Assembly (NCBI GenBank): GCA_027924585.1
Contig: BSBM01000252.1
Coordinates: 6,696,001 to 6,760,000, forward strand
DNA length: 64,000 nt
Reading direction: 5' to 3'
Origin: Larix kaempferi
Lineage: Eukaryota > Streptophyta > Pinopsida > Pinales > Pinaceae
A model generated the notes under the pieces. That model did not search any database and was not told where the DNA came from. It saw only the letters and a list, made by a program, of their open reading frames with translations. The position numbers and the translations under genes were made by a program. Below are positions 21,453-33,140 of the stretch, piece after piece (position 1 is the first letter of the stretch; the number at the start of each line of letters is the position of its first letter).

Positions 21453-22499
21453 TTATGGAATTGCTTCAGTCATGGTAGTGTCTTGAAATCTAGTTTCCTT
21501 AGGTTCTTCATAAAATTTGATAGGTGCCTTCCTTGATTTGATGAATGTTGAGTTTTCATCAAATGTTACATCCCTGCTGACATCAATCTTCTTGAACCCT
21601 AGAAAGTATATTCTGTAAGCCTTTGAGCTTTCACTGTAACCCACAAAGATACCCTTCTTTCCTGAAGGATCCAGTTTGGTCTTCTTTTCCTTTGGGACAT
21701 GAGTGTATAGTGGACAACCAAATATTCCGAGATGGCTGACTTTAGGTTTCTTACCAGAAAAGACCTCTTCTAATGTCTTGTTGTCCAATATCTTGTGGGG
21801 TGTTCTGTTCTGCACATATACAGCTGTTCTAGCTGCTTCTGCCCATAGATGCATAGGTAGATCCTAGTCATGCAGCATTTCCCTTGTTGCTTCCATGATT
21901 GTTCTGTTCTTCCTTTCTGCAACTCCATTCTGTTGAGGATTATAAGGAGCAGTCAACTCCCTCTTAATCCCTGAATCACTGCAAAGCTTCTTGAAGTCAC
22001 CTGAGGTGAATTCTCTACCAATGTTGGATCTGAATGTTTTGATCTTCTTGTCAGTTTGATTCTCCATCAAGGTTTTGAATTCCTTGAACTTATCAAACAC
22101 CTCATATTTGTTCTTGAAGGAGTATACCCAAGTCTTCCTGGAGAATTCATCAATAAATGAGACATAGTAAACATACCCACTTAAAGAACTGGATGACATA
22201 GGACCACATACATCTGAGTGGATGATTTCCAGGATATCTTTTGCCTTGCTTTCACTGCTTGGGAAAGCCTTCTTAATGTTCTTACCTTTTGCACATCCTT
22301 TGCAAACACCTTCATGTTTGGTCTTGATTTCAGGAAGACCCTCTACAGCCTTGCTTGGAATTGGAAGTGCCCTATAGTGCATATGAGCAAGTCTTATATG
22401 CCAAATTTCACTTGGATCCATGGATTCATGCACCATGTCATGTTCAGGTTGTCCCTTCAATTTATACAAACCTCCCCCTTGCTCTCCAATCACTACTGC
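21453..22499 (-). pseudogene. Element E integrase
   Basis: A GAG-pre-integrase zinc region (IWHIRLAHMHY ... CKGCAKGK) is followed by a core with HSDVCGPM (Asp), FRSNIGREF where TDNGGEF is normal (second catalytic Asp replaced by Asn), and YNPQQNGVAERKNRTI (Glu). A TAG at 21864-21866 sits where copia proteins have Gln. The C-terminal part (21453-21854) is the copia-type extension with GYSESSKAYRIY. Confidence 0.9.
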
Positions 22500-22868
22500 A
22501 TCATCTATGGTCTTTCCCTTTGGCCACATTAGGACTTGGCCATCCACAAATGCAACCCTCATACCTTTTGCATCCAATGCAGAGATGGAGAGTAAGTTCT
22601 TCTTGAGCCCAGGTACATAAAGGACTTCTTTCATATTCAAAGATTTTCCAGAATCTAGGTTGTAAGAGGCTTCACCACTTCCTTTGATTGGGTATTGATA
22701 ATCATCCCCAAGTTTCACCTTATGGGGTGATTCATGTTCAGATAGATTCACAAAAGATTCCTTAAACCCAGTCATGTGTTTGGAAGCCCCACTATCAATC
22801 AACCAATCATTACAACCATGGGAGATAGTACCTGTGAGAGCAGAGATTAGAACATACTCTTCTTCACT
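22500..22868 (-). pseudogene. Element E aspartic protease
   Basis: WLIDSGASKHMTG gives an intact DSG active site, followed by VLYVPGLKKNLLSI, the usual copia protease C-terminal region. It would be separated from gag by the TAG at 22869-22871. Confidence 0.9.
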
Positions 22869-23744
22869 CTATGAGTCATCATCACTATCATCACTTTCTG
22901 CCCTAGCCTTCTTCCTTGGAGGTTCATCATCCTCGACAGCATGAGCATGGAACTTTCTTTTGCTGCTCTTCTTCTTCTTGCTGGAGTTGTTGTTATTATC
23001 CCTTTTGTTCTTGGGACAATCTGAAGCAAAGTGACCCTTCTCATTGCATGTGAAGCATCTTAGATCCTTCTTATTCTTTTGATAGGATCTCTTGTAGCGA
23101 GAGTGCTCCTTCTTGGCCTTGCTTCTTTTGGTGTGAGCTACAAGAGCTTGATCTTCACCTCCCATCTTTTTCTCACAAGCTACAAGTCTAGCTTCTTCTT
23201 GAGAGCATTATTTTCACAATCTGTTGAAGGAGATCAACTTCTTCCTTGCACAAATTCTTTGAATAAAGGAATCCCATGACCTGGGTAGGCCATTTAGAGT
23301 GGTCATGACAACTTCACCATTCTCCACCATTTCATCTACTGCTTTCAGTTGTTCCTTAATCTGGGAGACCCTAGAAAAATAAGATTGAATGGTTTTTCCA
23401 TTCTGAAACTTTACTCCTTTCAATTGGTTCCATAGGGTCATCTTCTGATTTATGTTATTCCCTTCAAAGAGCTTGGTCAAAGAGTCAAACATCTCCTTGG
23501 GTGTCTTTAGAGAAGCCACATGGGGTATGAGATGGTCTTTGATAGAATCAGCAATGATTCTCTTTGCCTTGACCAAGTTCTTTATATGCAATACTTTAGC
23601 CTCTTCATCCTCTGGGATAGCGATGTCTTCTTTTATATATGAGTCCAACTCATTCTCTTCCAAGATTAACCCAATCCTATACTTCCAAGATTGGAAGTTA
23701 TCAACCCCTTCAAGCTTATCCTCAATCTTGGTGTGGTGAGACAT
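22869..23744 (-). pseudogene. Element E gag
   Basis: The likely start is ATG 23744 (MSHHTKIEDKLEGVDNF). A UBN2-type copia gag domain follows, with NFQSWKYRI and ending WDSFIQRI. Then comes a CCHC knuckle CFTCNEKGHFASDC and a basic, Ser/Asp-rich tail. TGA at 23214-23216 and a TAA two codons later stand in an otherwise open frame. The product forms the particle and binds RNA. Confidence 0.9.
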
Positions 23745-24301
23745 CTTAAAGAGTACTTCAAATGGAAATAGAAAAGATTTAGGTCTTACCACTTGAAATG
23801 CTGAAAACTGGATCCGGTCCCAGATTAGGGTTTGTCGAAAAAACCCTAAAAATTCAAAATGTGAATTTCAACTTTCTGAAAGGATAGAAAGATGCACCTT
23901 GATGAGTTGATCAGCCTGGTGTAATCAGAAATTAAGATCAGCAAAGCTTTACCCTTCAAATTTGTCTTTTTGTCCTCCCGGGTTCACTAGGGAGAGCCCT
24001 GAATTAGGGTTTGAGTTTCCCAGAGATCTACCCAGCCAAAAATATCGATCCAAAGCTCTAAACTTCGATTTTTGCAAGGATCTTCCAGCTATGTCTTCAG
24101 ATTTTAGAAATTCCTATTTTTGTGGAAACCCTAATTTTTAGGGCCAAATTTGAAAATGCTTAGAATTGAATTATGATTGGATAGATAGATTCTCCTTGAT
24201 GAGTAGAGTCAATCTACTATACTGCTTTTCCAAAATCTGTGGAGAGAAACCCAATAAAAAAGAAACTCAAGTTTTCGTCACTGCAAAATGTCTTCTTCTC
24301 A
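23745..24301 (-). other. Element E leader (untranslated)
   Basis: 557 bases between the primer site and gag. No convincing frame. Contains several AAACCCTA/TTAGGGTTT-like motifs. Confidence 0.7.
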
Positions 24302-24318
24302 GGTTAGCTCTGATACCA
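24302..24318 (-). other. Primer binding site of element E (tRNA-iMet)
   Basis: Minus strand TGGTATCAGAGCTAACC, directly adjacent to the 5' LTR with no spacer. Confidence 0.93.
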
Positions 24319-24920
24319 TGTTAAATTTTGAGCATTAATTCACAATAATCTAGCATCTTCACTGAAAGAATAACATATAGAGTATATCAATGCATAACAA
24401 TCACAATAAGCATGACAAGCATCACAAGAATCAAAAGCATGAGAGACAAGAGACACGGAGTTTTCGTGGGGAAAACCCTAAGGTGAAAAACCCCACAACT
24501 TCCTCAGAGATAGAGAGAGCAATGGCTCAACCAAAGTACAACCAAAATACATTGAGATAGTCTCCTAGTAGCAGATGATCCTCCTCCTCACTAGTGCGCC
24601 ACTTTCTGAGTGAGATAAGTGTGACTTTCCGAATGATCGAAATAGAGATCTCCCGATCTCTATTTATACTTAACCTGTTTTCCCAGTTACACTATGGGGT
24701 TGACTTGTCTATCTAGATATATCCACAATATAATATATATTTCATGGCCGACCCCACACATGGTGGTCTAATAACCCATCGGCAAGTACACACACTTGTG
24801 ACACTTGTCAATCCACATGACGACACTTCCTTATAGAGGAATAACACATCTCTAATAAGGGTACAATAAATATAAATGAAATACGTAGATGAAATACATT
24901 CCGAAGTTACATATACATCA
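24319..24920 (-). repeat. 5' LTR of element E
   Basis: 602 bp, matching 17641-18229. About 32 substitutions by hand count plus one 13-base indel. Confidence 0.93.
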
Positions 24921-24928
24921 AAACTATT

Positions 24929-25735
24929 GAGTCTACACATCACTAGTTTCACGATCATATCCCTTGAGTAATCATAGCCACTAAAATTAACGCTTAATCT
25001 TAAAATTGATTAGACTTATTTTATTTATAGGGTACACCAACTAGCATAGGTTTAGAGTCTTGGAATAGATCATTGTGAGTTAACAATCCAAGACTACTAG
25101 ACAAAACATTAGGTGTCTGACCAAGGAGTGGAGGAATCCATGGTATAGATCGGTGTTCTGAGGAAGCTCTACTCAATCCAGAGCTAAGCACGAGGTCACA
25201 TGAGGTTGGTTGAGGAGATATCCCTCTGATACCGGCTGAACGTGGGAGATATATCTAGGATTTGTTCATATCTAGGGGTACCATAGGTTCGTCCTCTTGT
25301 GCTTCGGGCTTAGCTACCCTACCCATACGATGGATCCCACCTACGAATGTCCCCCTAAGCATTAGTTCTATTGCAGTGACCATAGTTTCCTTACCTAGGT
25401 ATCACACAGGGTACTTGCAATGGTTATGCTGTTTGTGTCCTGATTCAGATAGGGATTCGACAGCACAGTTGTGTTTGTGCAGTGGACTTGACCCTGTACA
25501 CGCAGTGAAGCTTGGGTGTCTCTATAACTAATTTTGTTACCTCCGGATATAGTTTAGGAGTCTCAAGCCTCTCCTAGGTGAGACATACTGTCTCTAGTGT
25601 TGGGAGCTCATTTAGCCACTTTGTTTGTCTGCTCTTGGTTGTAGTTTCTCTAGGTGTGTGCTTTTGATTTACTGTTTTTGATCGATAGTTGGCCTTTAGG
25701 GGACGTTTTGATTATATATTCTCTTCGGAGATATC
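24929..25735 (+). other. Element D leader, part 2 (untranslated)
   Basis: Continues 17640 after removing E. No convincing frame until the gag start at 25736. Confidence 0.7.
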
Positions 25736-28648
25736 GTGGCGCGGAGCCCTACTCTCCGCCGGTCCCGTCGGTTGGCTAGTTTAAAGCCAACTGAACTTTC
25801 ACGCCGTGTTGCTAGGGGACGTCGGAGGGCTCCCTTTGAGTCTTCCGATTCTTACACGACTTATGTCCAAGAATTCATGGTTGTACATCCCGATACTAGG
25901 GAAAAACCTTCAACTCCTTCGGGTAAAGTTGACCATACTTCCGATCCTTATACTCCTCGTGAGGAGTGGGGAGGTGATCCACCTGAGACTCAACCTGGTT
26001 CTATTTGGCCTAATCCACTTGAACAAGATCCGTTTGATCCTTCAAATCTGGATAATTATCTTTACGAAATGCCCGACTTACCCAAGGACAAAGAACAGGA
26101 TGATCCTTTCGTTCCTTCATTTCCACATAGTTATAGATATAGGATGCCTGAGTTACATGATGACACTGGCGCTACGATCAACTCGACCGCACTCTCTTTT
26201 GGTATGCCTAGTCATAGTACTGTCGAACCTTTCACTACGGTTGGTAGTCACGCTGGCACTAGTCAAAGTGTTAGCCATACTATACCCACTGGGGGCACTA
26301 TCCTCGCTGGGGGCACTACATTTTCCACCCACACACATGGTTTGGGGACTGTTCAAATTCCTAACAATGCTAATGTTGGAAGACGACCACCTCCTAGGTT
26401 TACCCAACCTAATTAGAACATTGTTCAGAACATGACTCGCCATCCACCACCTAATACACTCGCTGCTACTCGTCAACCTAGGACTACTTTTACAAATGAT
26501 AATGTTCCTCCCAACCACGAAGGTGGACACATACCGCATACTTTTGCGTCCACTGCTGCCACTAGTAATGCTAATGTAGGGGGTGGGAATATTTCCTATC
26601 CACATGGACATCATGCCACTATCCCTATTACTAGTCACACCAATATTGGAGTTGGGAATACTTCTCATGCTTCTGGTCACCAGGCGACTGCTCAAGCTAA
26701 TCCTAATGCTGGGGGTGGGAACATACCATACCATTATGGTCATTACAACACGGTTCCCCCTATGAATAGTACATACATGCCCCATACTCATGGTGGCAAC
26801 CCTTGTTACAACACAGTCGATGTTGGCCACCAGTATCACCCACCACCCCAATATGGTTCCCAAAACACGCATATACCTCCTTACTCTCAAATGGGTCAGG
26901 CAGGAGGAGGTTATCAATCTTATGGCCATGGGAAAGCTTATGGTCCGTCAAGTCCTTATCATCAACAGTTTAATCCTCATGGTCAAGCTTTTGGTCCATC
27001 TTATAACAAATTTCCGTTTAACCAACCTTTTATGGGGGCTTATAATCAAGCTTTCTAGCCTCAACTCTCATTCCTTGCACGCTTGAATCTTCCAGATCTT
27101 TCAAAGCTCACAAATGATTCGGTGTGTCACGACCCTACTTGGCCCCCGGTCCCTACCAAGCTCCCTTCGGACATTCCGAAGTTTGAGGGGAAAGGTGGTG
27201 AGGACCCGGGAGATCATGTCACGACGTTTCACCTTTGGTGCTCCTCCAACTCTTTGAATCATGATTCCATTAGATTACGACTATTTCAACGCACCCTCAT
27301 GGGGGCAGCCGCGAAGTGGTATGTGGAGTTTCCCAGAAACACCTATAGGGGATTCAACGAGATTGCTTTGGTTTTCTTAGACCATTTCCAGTTATCGATT
27401 CGTTATGATATCGGTACTGAGTTGTTGTCCACCTTCCATCAGAATAAGGCCACACATATTTCTAACCACGTTCAAGAGTGGCATCGGCGGAAGAGATTAG
27501 TGAAAGCCAACATTCCTCCAGAGTTCCTATTGGAATGGTTCCTCAAGTCTCTACTCCCATACATTGCTAAGGATGTTTTGATGTCCGGCATTGTAACTGA
27601 GGAACAAGCTATCTTGAAAGTCCAGTAGTTAGATCTACTTTATTCTTAGTCTGGCATTCTGTATGACATTATTCCTGATGCACCGAGAACAAGACATGAG
27701 CCTACGTCAGTTCCTGGACCACATGCGAATGGAATTGTGGGGTCCGCATGCACTCGCCCTGTAGACTTGGTAGCTAATCAAATGAAAAATTTGTTGCTAA
27801 ACTAGTCTGCTCCCGGACTGGTTCACACCTTGTCCACTTCCACTCCATCATCTGATGTACACAATGTGCAATCAATGAAACCATCGGGTAACCAGCAACC
27901 TGGTGGTAAGAAAAAGGGGAGAAATAATCGTAGGGGTGGAAACAATGGAAGTAATAACAATAGCAATCGTAATACTCCTCGTAAAGAGAATTCCAACCCT
28001 CCTCGGGAAGGCGGTAATGCTGGCGAGGATCGTAAACCTAGGCGTAAGGTGAAATTCCCTTGCAAGCTTTGTGGGGAGGATCATCTTACTCACTTATGTC
28101 CTCGAATTGAAGAAGCATCGAAGCATTTGGCACAGAGCCCAGTTGTCTTGAAGGATCCTCTTCCTCATCATCAAAACATGGCTTCACATGCTCCCACCAC
28201 TGGTTATGGTACTAATGACACAACAACGTCTTCTTCCAATACTAGTGGTTATGGATGTGTGAATATGGTTCAGTCGGAGGTTTGTTTTGCTACTTGTCAG
28301 CGCGATTATGGTGCACCACAACCTAATTTGGGGAATGAGCCTCCCCCTCCTCTTGACAATTTCTTGCATACCGAGAAGCCCTCCATTATGCCGCGGATAC
28401 CAAAAGGTGTTCTCAAGCACTCTACGCATAATCCCAATGCTCGAGCCACCCAAAACTACTCCATCATAGAAGATTTGGGCCAAACTCCATGTGCCATGTC
28501 GGCTCTTGAAGTTTTGCAAGCCTGTCCTTCTCAGAAGCATGCCCTTTTGAGTGCGTTAGGAGTTCAGGATGGGGGAAATCCTAGTGTTATCAAGTTCGAT
28601 ACTACTGATGTCCAACCTTGCTTACCTTACCATGTGGCTTTTCAAATC
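25736..28648 (+). pseudogene. Element D gag
   Basis: The start codon is now GTG (25736) in the context GTG-GCG-CGG, encoding an Arg-rich N-terminus; an ATG was probably lost. Then comes a Pro/Gly/His/Asn-rich region (25900-27060), and a capsid domain (27160-27628) with FEGKGGEDPGDHVTTF, AAAKWYVEF and FLDHFQ. A basic Asn/Arg/Gly-rich stretch precedes one zinc knuckle CKLCGEDHLTHLC (28061-28099). TAG stops at 26414, 27056, 27626, 27647, 27803 and 28649. Confidence 0.87.
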
Positions 28649-28651
28649 TAG

Positions 28652-28918
28652 GTGGTTTTCCTTCAGAGCTTCATCAAACGTACTATGGTTGATGAAGGTG
28701 CTTTCGCGTCAGTAATGTCGTTAACTTGTTGGAAAGCTCTTATCTCTCCTCCTATTCTCGCATCTAGAACTACACTCATTGCATTCGATGGTAGATATTT
28801 TACACCGCATGGAATTATCCCTTCCCTTGTTGTCTCCTTGGGAGGTAATTCTGTGCCTATTGAAGTCGAAGTGGTTGATGCGCCCATCGACTACAACCTT
28901 TTACTGGGTCAGAACTAG
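28652..28918 (+). pseudogene. Element D aspartic protease
   Basis: MVDEGAFASVMSLTCWKAL carries the DEG/A active-site loop typical of Tat elements. It ends with VDAPIDYNLLLGQN, as these proteases do. Bounded by TAG stops on both sides, in the same frame. Confidence 0.8.
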
Positions 28919-30535
28919 ATGTACGCTATGAAGGCTATCGCGTCTACTGTATTTAGAGTTATCTACTTTCCCCATGAAGGAAAGATTGTGACAATCGATC
29001 AGCTGGATTTTGTTGGCACTCCTTCCGCAACATCCACGGGATCTGTAGTCCTGCAAGTTTCTAATTCTCAGCTGGAAACTGGGAACATAGGTGTTGGAAT
29101 GTACCCCTCATTGATGGGAACTTGTAATCTTTCTCCACCTATGAATTTTATTGGAACCATTACCGACAATGTGTCTCCTCCTTCAAATAATATGTTATTC
29201 TGGACCTCCTATTTAGATGATTCGTGGACTTTATCATTCACGAATTCCACGTCTGGAGACATTGCACACATCGTGATGTCTATGCCTTTATCTGTAGCGG
29301 AGCTCGCTTACAATCATATCGAACAAACCACTATAGATCTGGATCTCTCTTCTTCCCAGACAGTCAAAGAAAATCCCATTTCGCTGCAAGTTTGGAAAGC
29401 CAACTCATCTTGTTCCCACGATTGCCTTGATGATACTTTACCATCTGATGAATCTATCCTCGAGGCCATGTGTCGTAGTGAGAGGCCTTGGGAAGATATG
29501 CACCATTGCTCTTATTTCCTTCCCAACCTCGAGCTCATTGAGCAAGAGGAGTTTAGGATGACTCTAGCAAAGATGGTTGGTCACCCTGTGGCTCTTCTAG
29601 AGTCGCATGATGTTTTTGCGGAGGGGAATATGGCCAATATTTTCCCAACCACTTCGATCAACATCTCTCGCACTCCTGGAAAGATAGAGAACATTTACAT
29701 CGGTGCCAATTGCACTCCTGAGGAGATCGCTATTTATACTGACTTGTTTACAGAACTCTGGGAAGCTTTCACCTGGTCATACGAGGAGATGCCAGGAATA
29801 GACCACCGCATTGTTGAACATGAGATTAGAACGTATCCTGATGCTAAATCGGTTCGACAACGCTTATGTACTGTGAACCCTAGGAAGGCAGTTGTTATTA
29901 AGGCAGAGGTGGAGAAACTGCTCAAAGCTGGTTTCATCTACCCCGTTCCCCTTACTGAATGGGTGTCAAACCCCGTTCCTGTGGATAAGAAGAAGGGAAC
30001 GATTTGTGTATGCACTGATTTTAGAGATTTGAACCGTGCATGTCCAAAAGACAACTTCCCCATGCCATTCATTGATCAAATATTGGATGCTTGTGCGAGG
30101 AGTGAGATTTTTTCATTCATGGACGGCTTCTCAGGTTATAATCAGATTCAAATCAAACCTACGGACCAACATAAGAAGGCATTTATTTGTCCATGGGGAA
30201 CGTTTGCATATCGAAAAATTCCCTTCGGCCTTAAAAACGCTGGAGCTACTTTTCAGCGAGCCATGACCTATGCCTTTCACGATCTTAAGATGATTATGGA
30301 AGTTTTCTTGGATGATCTTGCTGGCCATTCTTGCAAGAGAGTGGACCACCCCAAGCACCTCCATATGATTCTCGAACGATGTATCCACTACAAAATTCGA
30401 TTGAATCCAAAAAAATGCATCTTCGCTGTTAGGACTGGTCACCTTCTAGGATTCATAGTTTTGAGGGAGGGTATTAGAGTCAATCCTCTCAAAGTTAAGG
30501 CAATACTTCAGTTGCCTCCTCCGCGTAATTTGTAA
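28919..30535 (+). pseudogene. Element D reverse transcriptase with upstream linker
   Basis: A long linker (28919-29780) leads to RT: VCTDFRDLNRACPKDNFPMP, SFMDGFSGYNQIQI (Asp), KIPFGLKNAGATFQRAM, MEVFLDDL (DD pair) and LNPKKCIF. It is open for 538 codons, the longest intact piece of D, and ends at TAA 30533-30535 where a Gln is expected. Confidence 0.9.
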
Positions 30536-31063
30536 CAACTTCAGAGCCTCCAAGGGAGAGCTACTTTTCTACGTTGGTTTATAGCTAATTATGCTAATAT
30601 TACCAAAGGTTTCACATGCTTATTGAAGAAAGACACACCTTTTATCTAGGATGAGCGAGCCCAGCAGTCTTTCGATGCCCTTAAGAAAGCTTTGGTATCG
30701 GCCCCTGTGCTTAGTCCGCCAGACTTTACACGATATTTCATTCTTTATGTGGCTGCATCTCAAGAGACTATTGGCATGGTCTTGGTTTAGGTAGATGATG
30801 CGCTCGTAGAGCATGTTATCTATTATCTCAGTTGAAATTTAGTAGACGCTGAACTAAAGTACACTCACGTAGAAAAGCTGGAACTTGCGACTATCCACAC
30901 AGTCCAGCAGTTATGGCATTACATTTTGCTTTGAACAACCACAGTTGTAGCTCACATCAATCCATTTCAGTTCTTGCTATCATGATGCCTTATCGGGGGT
31001 AAGTATAATAAATGGATTGTAATCCTTCAGGAATTTGATCTTGATTTTGCTTCGAAAAAATCA
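30536..31063 (+). pseudogene. Element D first RNase H, degenerate
   Basis: Same frame, with stops at 30647, 30788, 30833, 30932 and 30983. The position of the first catalytic Asp reads FILYVAAS (Ala) and the TDH position reads AHINPFQ, while the Glu region VEKLELATI remains. Loss of acidic residues fits a tether-like, non-catalytic RNase H, with the catalytic one at 32539-32967. Confidence 0.7.
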
Positions 31064-32425
31064 GTGAAATCGTTGGTGTTCGTTGAGCTTATGTCGGACC
31101 TTCCACGACTTGATGAGGATGTCATTCATGAAGATTCCTTTGTGGATGAACACTTATTTCTTATCTTGTCTGAGGACCCTTGGTATGGGGATATCATTGT
31201 ATATCTCCAAACTTTGAAGTTTCCTCCACATTATTCACGAGATGAGCGACGGCGTGTGAGACATCATGCTAAAGATTATACAATCGTCGGTGACACTTTG
31301 TATCACCAAGGAAAGGATTCCATTCTCCATCATTGCTTGACTCATGAAGAAGCAGAATGGGTACTTAATGATTGCCATGCGGGGGTGTGTAGCGGTCACT
31401 TATCCGGGCTTGCTACAGCCCAGTGTATCATGCGAGCTAGTTATTTTTGGCCTACCATCTTTAAAGATTGTATTAACGCTGTGAAGAGATGTCACCCTTT
31501 CCAAGTGTTTTCTCGGAACATACACTCACACCCAGCACCCCTCAATCCGATTGTCATTGTCGGTCCCTTCACTAAGTGGGGGGTAGATTTCATGGATTGC
31601 AAACCAACTTCGACTGGGGGGAATCACCATATCATCGTGGCCATGGATTATTTTTCCAAGTGGACTGAGGCCATGCCTACTGTAAAAGCCGATGGTGCTA
31701 CTGTAGCCCATTTCGTGTTCAACCAGATTATCACTTGTTTCGGTATCGCAAAAGAGATTGTCACTGACCATGGCCATCACTTTCAAAACAAGATGATGGA
31801 GGATTTGTCTCTCAATCTTGGGTTTCATTAGGAACACTCGTCTTCCTATTATCCTCAAGCGAATGGTCAGGTTGAAGCAGTAAATAATTCTTTGAAGACC
31901 ATTCTCCAGCGTACCATCCAAGAAAGCAAGACCAATTGGCATATCATGTTGTATCCTGCTTTGTGGGCATATTGAACAGCAATCAAGACTGCCACTGGGT
32001 TCTCACCATTCCAGTTAGTTCATGGTGTGGAGTCACTTTTACTGATTGAATGTGAAATCCCTTCGCTCAAGCTAGCCATAGAGCTCCTCCGTGATACGAC
32101 ATATATTGAGCAATGTTTAGTACACCTCGAGCAACTTGACGAGCAACGTCGAGATGCCGCTGTGGCTATTGATGTTAACAAGCGTCATGTCAAGGTTCAA
32201 TATGATAGGTCTTTCCGTCCCTGAAAATATGCTGAAGGTGACTTGGTACTTTTGTATGACCAAGCTAAAGAACCCCTGGGGGTAGGCAAGTTCAATCCCA
32301 TGTGGCACGGTCCTTACATTGTGAGGCATGTCCTCAAAAAAGGAGCTTCTGAGTTAGAAGAATATAAGGGAGTTTCCTTGAAGGATCCTAGAAATGGGCT
32401 CTACGTCAAGCGGTATTACGCTTGA
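31064..32425 (+). pseudogene. Element D integrase
   Basis: Zinc-binding part: HAGVCSGHLSG ... CHPFQVF (second Cys partly lost). Core: WGVDFMDC, IVTDHGHHF and YYPQANGQVEAVN, with D, D and E present. C-terminus: PMWHGPYIVRHVLKKGA and the ending NGLYVKRYYA before TGA 32423-32425, typical of plant Tat/gypsy pol. Stops at 31829, 31973 and 32222. No chromodomain. Confidence 0.9.
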
Positions 32426-32538
32426 ACCTCTGGTTCAGGCTGATACTTTTGTACACTATTGTATAGTTTTTCTGTACATAGTTTAGCTTGCCCTTTTTGG
32501 TTTTCGGGTCTGCTTATTAGCCTTTGTTTGATTGACAA

Positions 32539-32967
32539 ATGTCAACAGGATCTCCTACATTCTTAGGTTTTGCGGATGGTGCTAGCTGACATACGCAGAC
32601 GCTTGCTTCTGCTATCTGGGTTATCTTCTCACCTAACCACTTAGTTGTGTCCTCAGGAGGTGCTTGTCTCGGTCCTACATCTAATAATGTGGCTGAGTAT
32701 AGTGTCGTTATTGAGCTACTTCGGGATGTTATTTCACATGACATCCAGTATTTAGAAGTCCTCCTGGATTCACAACTAGTTGTGTCTTAGCTGAATGGGC
32801 AGTACCGTGTAGGACACCCTACATTACTATGGATATTCCTTAAGGTACGACTCTTGGAGAGACATTTTGTTTCAATTACATATATTCATATTCCAAGAAG
32901 TCTTAATTATATATCTGATGCATATGCTAACTATGTATTAGATTGGCATTTGTCACATTCATCATGA
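32539..32967 (+). pseudogene. Element D second RNase H (archaeal-like type, aRH)
   Basis: In-frame ATG at 32539, 142 codons to TGA 32965-32967, in a different frame from gag-pol. The RNase H acidic residues are visible in order: GFADGAS (Asp), NVAEYSVVIELL (Glu), LEVLLDSQLVV (Asp) and YISDAYANYVLDWHL (Asp). Two stops interrupt (TGA after GAS, and TAG in the VVSQLNG context). Tat-lineage elements are known to have gained such a second RNase H. Here it lies after integrase as its own short ORF. It would remove RNA from the RNA:DNA hybrid. Confidence 0.82.
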
Positions 32968-33140
32968 AGCACATAAATACAAATACATTCATACATTTGT
33001 AAATACACACGTATAGTAGAACCGAGAACCAAAGTTTATATATATATAAATTGTCCAAAATTGGTAGTGTCATACAAAACTAGAGCCCATAGCCCTAAAA
33101 AATATACATATCCATACAAAAAAATGAAACCCTGGGATAT

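Larger units (their letters stand above)
17641..24920 (-). mobile_element. Element E: Ty1/copia retrotransposon, 7.3 kb
   Basis: LTRs of 589 bp (17641-18229) and 602 bp (24319-24920). The tRNA-iMet primer site directly abuts the right LTR, so it runs on the minus strand. Gag-pol is one frame from ATG 23744 to TGA 19707, 1346 codons, in the copia order gag, PR, INT, RT, RNase H. It has nine nonsense codons and no frameshift. Between pol and the 3' LTR lie two tandem-repeat blocks. The flanks carry CTATT (17636-17640) and CTATT (24924-24928), the latter after three extra A residues. It is the youngest layer of the nest by position, with about 5% LTR difference by hand count. Confidence 0.93.

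Noticed and set aside
26153-26929. 258-residue minus-strand frame over the D gag
   Set aside because: Shadow of the Pro/Gly/Thr-rich gag region. It lacks a domain, and the + strand frame is the conserved gag.
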